From: an uncultured Methanomethylovorans sp.
GTDB lineage: Archaea > Halobacteriota > Methanosarcinia > Methanosarcinales > Methanosarcinaceae
NCBI GenBank assembly: GCA_937968035.1
Contig: CALBTS010000630.1
Span: 1-13,042 of the forward strand
Direction: 5' to 3'
DNA: 13,042 bases
Shown here: positions 6,164 to 13,025 of the stretch, one piece after another
Layout: every line of letters starts with the position of its first letter
Numbering within the stretch: position 1 is the stretch's first letter
The notes under the pieces: model-generated
Seen by the model: only the letters and a program-made list of their open reading frames with translations
What the model was told of the DNA's origin: nothing
Database searches by the model: none
Position numbers and translations under genes: made by a program

Positions 6164-7368
6164 AGAAAAAGGCAGAGGACGCCCTTAAGAAGAGTGCTGC
6201 TTATGGTGAGGATTTCAACCTGGATGATTACGGGATAGCCAGCAAGGAAGAAAAGGTCACAGAGGATCTGACCAAGCTGAGTTCCGATGACCAGAACACA
6301 CTTCTGAATGTGGGGATCGTACCCAGTGAAGAGAATCGCAGCGGCACTTTCATCATGCTCGACAATGCAGTTTCTCATACATCTGTCAAACAGGATGATG
6401 CAGTAGAGCTCATGTCTTTGCAGGCCGCTCTTAAGAAATATGACTGGTTGAAGGACTATTCATGGAAACTTGTAAAACCCGATGCGGATAAATACACTGC
6501 AATGAGCTATCTGCAGAATGCCGATGGGTATTTTATACGTGCTCCGGCAGGAAAGAAGTCACAAATGCCTGTGCAGACATGCCTGCTCATAGGGTCAAAG
6601 GATGTTTCCCAGACAGTGCACAATCTTATAGTAGTAGAGGAGGGTGCACAACTTGACGTGATCACAGGATGCTCCACTAAGAAGGGTGTGGAAAAGGGAT
6701 TACACCTGGGAATTTCAGAGATATATGTGAAAAAGGGAGCTACACTGAACTTTACCATGATACATAACTGGGCTGAACAGATAGGTGTCAGGCCCCGTAC
6801 AGTGGTCCATGTGGAAGAAGGTGGCACTTACATCAATAATTATGTTACTCTGAAACCTGTCAGATCTGTCCAGACATATCCGACGGTCCTTCTTGAAGGG
6901 AAAGGTGCATTTACAAGGCTGAATAGCATAGGAGTAGCTCATCCCGGATCAGAGCTGGATCTGGGTAGCAGAGTGATATTTAATGCTCCTGATACTAAGG
7001 CAGAACTTATCTCAAGGACTATCACCACTGGTGGAAAGGTCATTGCAAGAGGTGAGATGATAGGTAATGCCGATGGAGCAAAAGGTCATCTCGAATGTCA
7101 TGGTCTTGTACTCTCCAGTGAAGGTACTCAGAGGGCCATCCCCATCCTCGAAGCAAATGTTGAGGATATCGAACTCTCCCATGAAGCCGCTGTCGGCAGG
7201 ATAGCCAGAGAACAAATCGAATATCTTATGGCCCGCAGCCTTACGGAAGAAGAAGCTGTTGGAATGATCGTCAGAGGATTCCTCGATGTGGGCATTCAGG
7301 GAATACCAGATGAGCTTAAGGCAAGCATCGATGAGACCATTGCCAAGATAGGTGAAAAGGCCATTTGA
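6142..7368 (+). CDS. sufB: SufB-type Fe-S cluster scaffold protein
   Basis: This 408-aa cytoplasmic scaffold is paired with SufC for de novo Fe-S cluster assembly. The N-terminal part is helical (to about residue 110). The central part is the right-handed beta-helix of SufB/SufD, with repeated strand motifs such as HNLIVVEEGAQLDVITGC and GISEIYVKKGATLNF. The C-terminal core has GHLECHGLVLS (C319), IPILEAN, ELSHEAAVGRI (H347, E348) and the family's EQIEYLMARSLTEEEAVGMIVRGFL. C147, C177 and C319 are candidate cluster or sulfur ligands. The start could be GTG 6133, but GAGGAGTG (6128-6135) lies 6 nt before ATG 6142 and supports the ATG. The gene begins inside sufC, indicating translational coupling. 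As the only SufB/D gene seen, it probably forms a homodimer with two SufC subunits. A hairpin follows at 7385-7414. Confidence 0.93.
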   Translation: MQDELSLKKKAEDALKKSAAYGEDFNLDDYGIASKEEKVTEDLTKLSSDDQNTLLNVGIVPSEENRSGTFIMLDNAVSHTSVKQDDAVELMSLQAALKKYDWLKDYSWKLVKPDADKYTAMSYLQNADGYFIRAPAGKKSQMPVQTCLLIGSKDVSQTVHNLIVVEEGAQLDVITGCSTKKGVEKGLHLGISEIYVKKGATLNFTMIHNWAEQIGVRPRTVVHVEEGGTYINNYVTLKPVRSVQTYPTVLLEGKGAFTRLNSIGVAHPGSELDLGSRVIFNAPDTKAELISRTITTGGKVIARGEMIGNADGAKGHLECHGLVLSSEGTQRAIPILEANVEDIELSHEAAVGRIAREQIEYLMARSLTEEEAVGMIVRGFLDVGIQGIPDELKASIDETIAKIGEKAI

Positions 7369-7384
7369 TATCAAAATCCTTTAT

Positions 7385-7414
7385 GGATGCGGGATATGTT
7401 TGATCGCCGCATCC
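7385..7414 (+). terminator. Hairpin terminator after sufB
   Basis: GGATGCGG (7385-7392) pairs perfectly with CCGCATCC (7407-7414) across a 14-nt loop and is followed by TTCTTTAC. It begins 16 nt after the sufB stop. The GC-rich 8-bp stem fits an intrinsic terminator, although the T stretch is short. Confidence 0.6.
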
Positions 7415-7497
7415 TTCTTTACAGATGCTGTTAGCATAGATCTTAAGTAAAGGTTTTTATTATGAGATGTCATTAATTAAAGCCGAGAGGATAATAA

Positions 7498-8364
7498 ATG
7501 GATAAAAAGAGTGCTATTGGTATTTTTCTCGCAGTGATCATGGTGGGATCCATTCTTCCCCTGTTCTTTAGCGGTTCATCGAATAATAACAATAATCAAC
7601 CAGATTCAGCCAGTGACGCTCCTGGTATAGGGACCATGCCTGGGAATAAAGTGAGCCATGAGCTTAATTCCATTGCAGACGGACTGGCGATGAGTCCTGA
7701 AGGTATTACAGCTGCTCAATATGTGGACTTTACAAAGGTTTACACGAGTCAGTTGCAAATGTTTGAGCCAAATGCAACTCAAATGTCAGCCCTATATAAT
7801 GTATGGGTAACTAAACAGTTCACTGCTATTGACAATAATATTGCGGAAGATTCTGATGCCGTCTTTGAGATGCATACGATCAGTCCGGAAGTTGTCAACT
7901 TCCAGTATATGCGATCAACAGAACCATATAATGGGTATTATTTCCTGTCAAGGGGCAATAATTATTCCAATGTGCTTGGATCTCCTATGTTATTGGGTAC
8001 TGAAAAAAGGCTCAAGGAAGTAATAGATGTGATCTCCGGCACTGCTGGAAGTTCAAAAGACTTCGATTATCTGCTCAGTAACACCGAGCCCGGAGCAGAG
8101 ATACAGATGGTAAGCTCCGACAATGAACTGACCGCTGACCAATACTACATGGAGTTCAGGGCCCTGGAAAATAAAACCTATGCACGGACCATTCTTTATC
8201 TGAACCTCAATCAAAGCGTTCTGACAAAACTCAGTTCTCTTGCAGAGAACAGTTCAAACCGTGGGCTTGAATATGATATTGTAAAAGACAACAATATCAC
8301 TAAAGTTGTAGTGAAAGCGAATGAATCTAACCTTTTTAACCTTGCGTTCGAGCCTTACTCTTAA
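7498..8364 (+). CDS. Unrecognised membrane-anchored extracellular protein
   Basis: I do not recognise this 288-aa protein. The N-terminus MDKKSAIGIFLAVIMVGSILPLFF is a basic start followed by one hydrophobic segment (residues 6-24), which acts as an uncleaved anchor or a signal peptide; there is no lipobox cysteine. A flexible SGSSNNNNNQPDSASDAPG linker follows, then a mixed alpha/beta-looking domain with no cysteine and no clear catalytic motif. Seven N-glycosylation sequons (NAT, NYS, NKT, NQS, NSS, NIT, NES) fit an outward-facing location. The start is supported by GAGAGG (7485-7490) 7 nt before the ATG. It lies between sufB and the translation cluster with terminators on both sides, so it looks monocistronic. 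A link to Fe-S assembly is not evident. Confidence 0.75.
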   Translation: MDKKSAIGIFLAVIMVGSILPLFFSGSSNNNNNQPDSASDAPGIGTMPGNKVSHELNSIADGLAMSPEGITAAQYVDFTKVYTSQLQMFEPNATQMSALYNVWVTKQFTAIDNNIAEDSDAVFEMHTISPEVVNFQYMRSTEPYNGYYFLSRGNNYSNVLGSPMLLGTEKRLKEVIDVISGTAGSSKDFDYLLSNTEPGAEIQMVSSDNELTADQYYMEFRALENKTYARTILYLNLNQSVLTKLSSLAENSSNRGLEYDIVKDNNITKVVVKANESNLFNLAFEPYS

Positions 8365-8374
8365 GGCTCTTTTT
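8351..8374 (+). terminator. Terminator overlapping the end of the 7498-8364 gene
   Basis: AGCCTTA (8351-8357) pairs with TAAGGCT (8362-8368) around a CTCT loop and is followed by CTTTTT (8369-8374). The TAA stop (8362-8364) lies in the right arm, so the last four codons and the stop are part of the hairpin. The arrangement is a classic intrinsic terminator: a GC-containing 7-bp stem and a T tract. Confidence 0.7.
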
Positions 8375-8445
8375 CCTTTATCCAACGGAAAGACTTTTGT
8401 TCTCGTAAACCCTTCTGCGCAGGCTACGTTAGCATTTTGCCGCAA

Positions 8446-8457
8446 GGTATATAAATA
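8446..8457 (+). promoter_or_regulatory. TATA box of the rpl7ae translation cluster
   Basis: GGTATATAAATA is a near-ideal archaeal TATA box, preceded by purine-rich CGCAAG that could be a BRE. Transcription would start near 8478, leaving a leader of about 160 nt before the rpl7ae ATG at 8640, which is unusually long for an archaeal mRNA. Confidence 0.6.
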
Positions 8458-8477
8458 AATGCAGCGATTGATAGCCA

Positions 8478-8639
8478 ACGCTTGATGTAAGTTGCAATGT
8501 AGTTTACTTTATGTGGCAACCAACACGGGCAGTTGATGATCATTAAGCCAGATATGTTCCGGTCCAGATTCATTCCGGAGCTACAATGAATGATGAAAGA
8601 CTATGAAATATATTCATGGTTTTGAAGGAGATAAATAAT
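8478..8639 (+). promoter_or_regulatory. Long structured leader of the rpl7ae operon
   Basis: The predicted 5' leader contains several possible hairpins: GTTGC (8491-8495) / GCAAC (8516-8520); TCCGG / CCGGA around 8558-8579; and CTATGAA (8601-8607) / TTCATGG (8613-8619) with an ATATA loop, which ends 4 nt before the ribosome site GAAGGAGAT (8624-8632 region). A box C-like AATGATGA occurs at 8590-8597. L7Ae binds kink-turns and has been reported to bind its own mRNA leader in Sulfolobus, so autoregulation is possible. I could not find a complete kink-turn consensus by eye. Confidence 0.35.
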
Positions 8640-8996
8640 ATGGCAAAAAAATTCGATATTCCAGTAGAGCTAGCTGACAAAGCCCTCGAGAGCGTTGAAC
8701 TCGCAAGAGACACCGGCAAACTCAAGAAAGGCACTAACGAAGTTACAAAAGCAATTGAAAGAGGCATTGTAAAGCTTGCAGTTATCGCAGAGGACATTCA
8801 GCCTGCTGAGATCATTGCTCACATTCCTGTACTGTGCGAAGAAAAGAATGCTCCATATATATTTGTAAAACAGCAGAAGGAATTAGGGGCAGCCTGTGGA
8901 ATCGGTGTCAACTGTGCAGCAGTGGCTATAGTAGATGCCGGAAAGGGTGGAGAACTTATTGAAGACATTGTCCAGAAGGTCAACGCTCTGAAATAA
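8640..8996 (+). CDS. rpl7ae: 50S ribosomal protein L7Ae
   Basis: This 118-aa RNA-binding protein recognises kink-turn motifs in 23S rRNA, box C/D and H/ACA guide RNAs and, in many archaea, RNase P RNA. The family core is complete: [14 protein letters not shown] (the RNA-contacting NEVTK), [29 protein letters not shown] and [21 protein letters not shown]. An in-frame ATG at 8616 would add eight residues. ATG 8640 gives [16 protein letters not shown], the usual start, with GAAGGAG 8-9 nt upstream, so 8640 was chosen. It is the first gene of the L7Ae-S28e-L24e-Ndk cluster, with short gaps downstream, and probably sits under the TATA box at 8446-8457 behind a long leader. Confidence 0.97.
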   Translation: MAKKFDIPVELADKALESVELARDTGKLKKGTNEVTKAIERGIVKLAVIAEDIQPAEIIAHIPVLCEEKNAPYIFVKQQKELGAACGIGVNCAAVAIVDAGKGGELIEDIVQKVNALK

Positions 8997-9016
8997 ATCC
9001 TTTGGAGGTATAGACA

Positions 9017-9232
9017 ATGGCAGATGATGATACAGGATATGCGGCAGAGGTCATCGATGTTATCGGAAATACCGGTATGCATGGTGAAGCCAGCCAGATC
9101 CAGTGCAGGGTTCTGGAAGGCCGTGACAAGGGCCGCATAATTACCCGCAACAGTGTCGGGCCCGTAAGAATAGGGGATGTCTTCATGCTCATGGAGACCT
9201 CACGAGAAGCCAAAAAGCTCACTACAAGGTGA
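9017..9232 (+). CDS. rps28e: 30S ribosomal protein S28e
   Basis: This 71-aa small-subunit protein has an OB-like fold and sits near the mRNA exit region of archaeal ribosomes. The sequence is full length and typical: [44 protein letters not shown], then [22 protein letters not shown] with a basic end. The start has a strong ribosome site, GGAGGT (9004-9009 region), about 8 nt before ATG 9017. It lies 20 nt after rpl7ae and its stop region carries the ribosome site of rpl24e, so the genes form one transcript. Confidence 0.97.
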   Translation: MADDDTGYAAEVIDVIGNTGMHGEASQIQCRVLEGRDKGRIITRNSVGPVRIGDVFMLMETSREAKKLTTR

Positions 9233-9237
9233 TATGA

Positions 9238-9426
9238 ATGGAACAGAGAAAGTGTTCTTTCTGCGGTGAGTTGCTCGAGCCAGGTACAGGGAAATTGTTC
9301 GCGAAGAAAGATGGATCTACATATTATTTCTGTTCATCCAAGTGCGAGAACAACTTTATGCTTGGAAGGCTGCCCAGGCGTACTGTCTGGACAGAACAGG
9401 GCAGGATCTACCTCAAGAAAGCCTGA
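9238..9426 (+). CDS. rpl24e: 50S ribosomal protein L24e
   Basis: This 62-aa zinc-ribbon protein belongs to the archaeal large subunit. Zinc ligands are visible as CSFC (C6, C9) and CSSKC (C32, C36), separated by the [22 protein letters not shown] hairpin. The C-terminal [20 protein letters not shown] is basic, as expected. The ribosome site AAGGTGAT overlaps the rps28e stop codon, and only 5 nt separate the genes, pointing to coupled translation. The length is usual for the archaeal protein, which lacks the long eukaryotic tail. Confidence 0.97.
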   Translation: MEQRKCSFCGELLEPGTGKLFAKKDGSTYYFCSSKCENNFMLGRLPRRTVWTEQGRIYLKKA

Positions 9427-9438
9427 GTTGGTGTCAAA

Positions 9439-9888
9439 ATGGAACAGACTTATGTGATGATAAAGCCGGACGCTGTGCAAAGAGGGTTAATAGGAGAGAT
9501 CCTCTCAAGGATAGAGAGAAAAGGGCTCAAGATAGCAGCCATGCGTATGAACGTTATGGATAAGAACAGTGCAAAAGCACATTATAAGGAGCATTCTGAA
9601 AAGCCTTTTTTCAATTCCCTTATAGAATATGTTACTTCCGGCCCATCTGTTTCCATGGTCATTGAAGGTAATAACTCCATTGCGATCATGAGGGCCATCA
9701 ATGGCGCCACCAATCCGGTGAACGCATTGCCTGGCACTATCCGTGGTGATCTTGCATTGGAGACCGGAAGGAACATAGTACATGCTTCCGATTCACCCGA
9801 AGCTGCAAAGCGTGAGATCTCCATTCACTTCAAGGCCAATGAGATCACAGCTTATAAGAAGATAGATGAGGCGTGGCTGTACGAGTAA
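9439..9888 (+). CDS. ndk: Nucleoside-diphosphate kinase
   Basis: This 149-aa cytoplasmic enzyme passes the gamma-phosphate of ATP to nucleoside diphosphates through a phosphohistidine and so balances NTP and dNTP pools. The start MEQTYVMIKPDAVQRGLIGEI holds the family's KPDAV lysine. GATNPVNALPGTIRGDLALETGRNIVHASDSPEAAKREI contains the active-site His115 and the NIVHASDS signature. The length is normal. It follows rpl24e by 12 nt in the conserved archaeal order L7Ae-S28e-L24e-Ndk-IF2-like, and it has only a weak GGTG ribosome site. It is followed by a structured 123-nt gap before the aIF5B gene. Confidence 0.97.
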   Translation: MEQTYVMIKPDAVQRGLIGEILSRIERKGLKIAAMRMNVMDKNSAKAHYKEHSEKPFFNSLIEYVTSGPSVSMVIEGNNSIAIMRAINGATNPVNALPGTIRGDLALETGRNIVHASDSPEAAKREISIHFKANEITAYKKIDEAWLYE

Positions 9889-9908
9889 AGGGATCTGATC
9901 GGTGTTCG

Positions 9909-9961
9909 CCATTCCTGGTCCTCTTGACTATTCTGGTATCGGGAATGGAGCACCCCGTTCC
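9909..9961 (+). promoter_or_regulatory. Mutually exclusive hairpins between ndk and the aIF5B gene
   Basis: Three segments can compete. CCATTCC (9909-9915) pairs perfectly with GGAATGG (9942-9948). The same GGAATGG can instead pair with CCGTTCC (9955-9961; one G-U pair) around a 6-nt loop. This is the geometry of an attenuator or riboswitch-like switch. However, only a weak T stretch (CTTATGTTTCTAC) follows, so termination is not assured. Function is inferred from base pairing alone. Confidence 0.35.
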
Positions 9962-10011
9962 TTATGTTTCTACATATCTCAAAGAAAAAGTAATAAAAGA
10001 AGGGTTTTCTC

Positions 10012-11787
10012 ATGGTAGACAGGAAGAATTTGCGAACTCCAATAGTATCTGTGATGGGGCACGTAGACCACGGGAAGACTACCCTGCTTGATAAGATCAG
10101 AGGAAGTTCAGTGGCTGCCGGTGAGGCAGGTGCAATTACCCAGCATATAGGTGCTACTGAAGTGCCTATTGATGTAATTGTCGAGAAATGCGGCAATCCC
10201 TCCTTAAGGGAAAGGTTTGTCGTACCTGGCCTGTTGTTCATTGATACTCCCGGTCATCATGCGTTCACATCCCTGCGAAGTCGCGGGGGAGCGCTTGCAG
10301 ATCTTGCTATCGTGGTGGTCGATATCAATGAAGGTTTCAAGCCGCAGACCATAGAGAGCCTGCAGATCCTGAAACGTTTCAAGACCCCCTTCGTGGTGGT
10401 GGCGAACAAGATCGACAGGATACACGGATGGAACCCTGTACCAAATTCTCCTTTCCTTGTAAGTTACAATAAGCAAGCTGAACATGTGAAAGGATATCTG
10501 GACAACAAGTTCTATGAGATAATCGGTGAACTTTTCAATATCGGATTCAATGCAGATCGCTATGATCGTATAAAAGATTTCCAGCGCACCATTGGTGTGA
10601 TCCCCATAAGTGGACATACCGGAGAAGGAATACCTGATGTGCTGATGATATTGCTGGGATTGGCACAGAAATTCCTGGAAGTAAATCTGCAGTACGACGC
10701 AACCGGTCCAGGTGTCGGAACAGTACTTGAAGTGAAGGAAGAACGCGGACTTGGTACCACCGTGGACATGATCCTTTATGACGGCATGCTCCAGAAAGGC
10801 GATACGATCGTTCTAGGTAGTCTTGGTGAACCTATCCAGACCAAAGTACGGGCCATTCTGAAGCCCAGACCATTGACTGAGATAAAATCCGAAGAAAAGT
10901 TCCAGCAGATCGACAAAGTAATTGCAGCTGCCGGTATAAAGATCTCGGCCCCTAATCTTGATGGAGCCCTTGCAGGCACTCCTCTGAGAGTTGCAACTGC
11001 TGAGACCATCGATAAGATAGTAAAAGAGATCAAACAGGAAGTTGATGCAGTACACATTGATACAGACACAATGGGTATCACCATCAAAGCCGATACTATA
11101 GGTTCCCTTGAAGCTCTTGTCAATGAGCTTAAGAAAGAGGATATAGCCATAAGGAAAGCGGATGTTGGCGATATAACCCACCGTGACATTGTTGAGGTCT
11201 CTGCAATTGAGGATCCTCAATACTCGGTCCTGGTAGGATTCAACGTAAAGATATTGCCCGACGCCAAAGAGAAAGCTCAGCTGTCCAACATCAAACTATT
11301 CGTGAATGACGTGATCTACAGGCTAATTGAAGACTATAAGGAATGGATCGAGGAGCAGAAAGAGCTCTCTGAAAAGAACATTTCTGAAACCATTGTGAAG
11401 CCTGCGGTCTTTCAGATCATGCGCGATTGTATTTTCAGACAGAGTAAACCTGCGGTTGTCGGAGTAAAGATCAGATCTGGTATCGTAAGGACGAATATAG
11501 AGATCACGAACTCTGATGGCGTGGTTATCGGTAAGGTCAAAGGTTTGCAATTAAGGGGCGAAAACATCGGCACTGCAAGGACAGGAATGGAAGTAGCCAT
11601 GGCCATTGAAGGGCCAACGGTCGGACGCCAGATAAAAGAGGAAGACATCCTTTACGTAAATGTGCCTGAAAGGCATGCGAAGATCCTTGAGCATGAAATA
11701 TGCGATTCCCTTTCTGCAGATGAAGTGGAAGCTTTAGACGCGTTCCTGGACATTAAAAGAAAGGAAAATCCATTCTGGGCAAAGTGA
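10012..11787 (+). CDS. infB: Translation initiation factor aIF5B (IF-2 type GTPase)
   Basis: This 591-aa cytoplasmic GTPase promotes subunit joining and initiator tRNA positioning in translation initiation. The G domain shows G1 GHVDHGKT (16-23), a switch I threonine in ITQHIGAT, G3 DTPGH (78-82), G4 NKID (132-135) and G5 in ISGHTGEG. The beta-barrel domain II follows (GVGTVLEVKEERGLGTTVDMILYDG), then the domain III region and a domain IV barrel (KPAVVGVKIRSGIVRT to GRQIKEEDILYVNVPERHAKIL). The length matches archaeal aIF5B, without the long eukaryotic N-terminal extension. No intein is present. The start ATG 10012 is preceded by GAAGGG (10000-10005). It follows ndk after 123 nt and precedes rps6e by 56 nt, the conserved archaeal order. 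Confidence 0.97.
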   Translation: MVDRKNLRTPIVSVMGHVDHGKTTLLDKIRGSSVAAGEAGAITQHIGATEVPIDVIVEKCGNPSLRERFVVPGLLFIDTPGHHAFTSLRSRGGALADLAIVVVDINEGFKPQTIESLQILKRFKTPFVVVANKIDRIHGWNPVPNSPFLVSYNKQAEHVKGYLDNKFYEIIGELFNIGFNADRYDRIKDFQRTIGVIPISGHTGEGIPDVLMILLGLAQKFLEVNLQYDATGPGVGTVLEVKEERGLGTTVDMILYDGMLQKGDTIVLGSLGEPIQTKVRAILKPRPLTEIKSEEKFQQIDKVIAAAGIKISAPNLDGALAGTPLRVATAETIDKIVKEIKQEVDAVHIDTDTMGITIKADTIGSLEALVNELKKEDIAIRKADVGDITHRDIVEVSAIEDPQYSVLVGFNVKILPDAKEKAQLSNIKLFVNDVIYRLIEDYKEWIEEQKELSEKNISETIVKPAVFQIMRDCIFRQSKPAVVGVKIRSGIVRTNIEITNSDGVVIGKVKGLQLRGENIGTARTGMEVAMAIEGPTVGRQIKEEDILYVNVPERHAKILEHEICDSLSADEVEALDAFLDIKRKENPFWAK

Positions 11788-11843
11788 ATACAAATATCAT
11801 ACTATGCAAATTTAAGAGTTTATAACTATTTGGAGGAATAAAG

Positions 11844-12236
11844 TTGGCAGATTTTAAAGTAGTTGTTTCAGACCCAAAGACAAAGAGTTACCAGTTCGAT
11901 GTTAAGGGGCCCGAGGCAAACAAGTTCATAGGAAAGATTATAGGGCAGGATATCGATGGATCCGTAGTGGGTCTCTCCGGATATAAACTGGTGATCACCG
12001 GAGGAAGTGACAAGAGCGGAATGGTCATGAGGCCAGACCTCCCGGGCCCAAAGAGGAAAAAGATCCTTGTTGCCACAGGTGTGGGCTATTCGCCTAAGGC
12101 CGATGGAATGCGCCGCAGAAAGACCATGCATGGCAAGGAGATCTCTCCTGACATCGTCCAGATCAACACCAAGGTTGTAGAGTACGGTGAAAGATCCATA
12201 GAGGAGATCATTGGCGGCAGCAAAACTGAAGAGTGA
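11844..12236 (+). CDS. rps6e: 30S ribosomal protein S6e
   Basis: This 130-aa small-subunit protein shows the S6e pattern: [65 protein letters not shown], then [47 protein letters not shown]. The long phosphorylated eukaryotic tail is absent, as in all archaea. It starts with TTG at 11844; the ribosome site GGAGGA (11832-11837) 6 nt upstream makes this start secure. It is the last gene of the cluster and ends in a hairpin terminator that includes its stop codon. In many archaea an aIF2-gamma gene follows S6e; here it is replaced by a convergent membrane-protein gene. Confidence 0.97.
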   Translation: MADFKVVVSDPKTKSYQFDVKGPEANKFIGKIIGQDIDGSVVGLSGYKLVITGGSDKSGMVMRPDLPGPKRKKILVATGVGYSPKADGMRRRKTMHGKEISPDIVQINTKVVEYGERSIEEIIGGSKTEE

Positions 12237-12252
12237 TCCAAAATACGGATCA
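12234..12252 (+). terminator. Terminator overlapping the rps6e stop codon
   Basis: TGATCC (12234-12239) pairs with GGATCA (12247-12252) around a 7-nt AAAATAC loop. Two more weak outer pairs are possible, and the stem is followed by TCAATTTTTATATTTTGG. The rps6e TGA is the first three bases of the left arm. It probably ends the translation cluster and may also help stop the convergent 12309-13025 transcript. Confidence 0.65.
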
Positions 12253-12308
12253 TTCAATTTTTATATTTTGGCATTTTCTCCGGATACCACATTTTTAATT
12301 CAGGATAC

Positions 12309-13025
12309 TTAACTCGTTATTCTCAGAAGCCATAAAGCTATAAGCCCCACTCCTACAGAGATCGTCAGGCTTGCCAGCGTACCTATCAGAATATATTCAC
12401 CGGCCTTTCTGTCGGCATTGAACCTTAATAGCGACTTTGAGGCTATGAGCAGTCCGACAAGAGAATATTCATGATCAAGGATGAATGTCAGTATCAGAAA
12501 TCGTTCCATTCTTCCTATCCACAGGCCAGCTTTCTCAAGCCCTTCGTGATTTAAGGGTTCTATTTCCTTCTTCCATCTCTCTGTTGCTTTTCCTATGAAT
12601 GATCCCGCAGGAAACAGTATCATAAAATATGCAGTGATCAGGATCCATATCTGTACATCTGCTATCCAGTGAGAAAATTGCCCGTAGGTATCTGAAGGGA
12701 GAAGCATATACCACACTGTTAATATTACTAATATATGGGCTGCCTGGCCCAGAGAAAACCAGAGCAGAGTATCTTTTTTCCTAGCTCTGATGCCATCTGT
12801 TACCACATGGCCCAAAGCAACCGCAGGCAATATCCACCATTCATCCCACTGTGCCGCAAAAATATAAGCTGACAGACCTGCAACGGCGCCATATAGGTAT
12901 AACCAGCGGGATGACCACTTCTTCTCCCTGCTTTCGTCTATGTTCCGGTCTTTCTGAAGCAGGAGATCTGTGATGAGATGTGAAAGAAGCAATCTTATCA
13001 GGAGGAATATATAGTCCCCGTTCAT
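12309..13025 (-). CDS. DUF3307-family integral membrane protein
   Basis: This 238-aa multi-pass membrane protein of unknown function has about five to six hydrophobic segments (around residues 5-20, 42-58, 64-76, 86-110, 124-145 and 210-235). It carries two HxxxD motifs, HLITDLLLQKD near residue 16 and GHVVTDGIRARK near residue 73, which are typical of DUF3307. The C-terminal block is also typical: IGRMERFLILTFILDHEYSLVGLLIASKSLLRF, then AGEYILIGTLASL. The ATG at 13025 is preceded by AAGGAGG (13036-13042) about 10 nt upstream. A TGA lies directly before it (ACTGAATGAAC), so an upstream gene may end or overlap there; in other genomes DUF3307 genes often follow a SatD-like gene. It is convergent to rps6e, with 72 nt between the stops. 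Confidence 0.8.
   Translation of the reverse strand: MNGDYIFLLIRLLLSHLITDLLLQKDRNIDESREKKWSSRWLYLYGAVAGLSAYIFAAQWDEWWILPAVALGHVVTDGIRARKKDTLLWFSLGQAAHILVILTVWYMLLPSDTYGQFSHWIADVQIWILITAYFMILFPAGSFIGKATERWKKEIEPLNHEGLEKAGLWIGRMERFLILTFILDHEYSLVGLLIASKSLLRFNADRKAGEYILIGTLASLTISVGVGLIALWLLRITS

Noticed and set aside
8478..8620. Box C/D guide RNA in the rpl7ae leader (AATGATGA resembles box C)
   Set aside because: No CTGA box D or D' occurs at suitable spacing in 8460-8640, so a complete C/D RNA is not supported.
9873..10091. Plus-strand 72-aa frame bridging ndk and the aIF5B gene
   Set aside because: It overlaps both genes in another frame and has no ribosome site or similarity; the gap looks non-coding and structured.
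10204..10617. Minus-strand open frames inside the aIF5B gene (also 10776-11220)
   Set aside because: They are antisense to a strongly conserved GTPase gene, have no ribosome sites and no recognisable domains.
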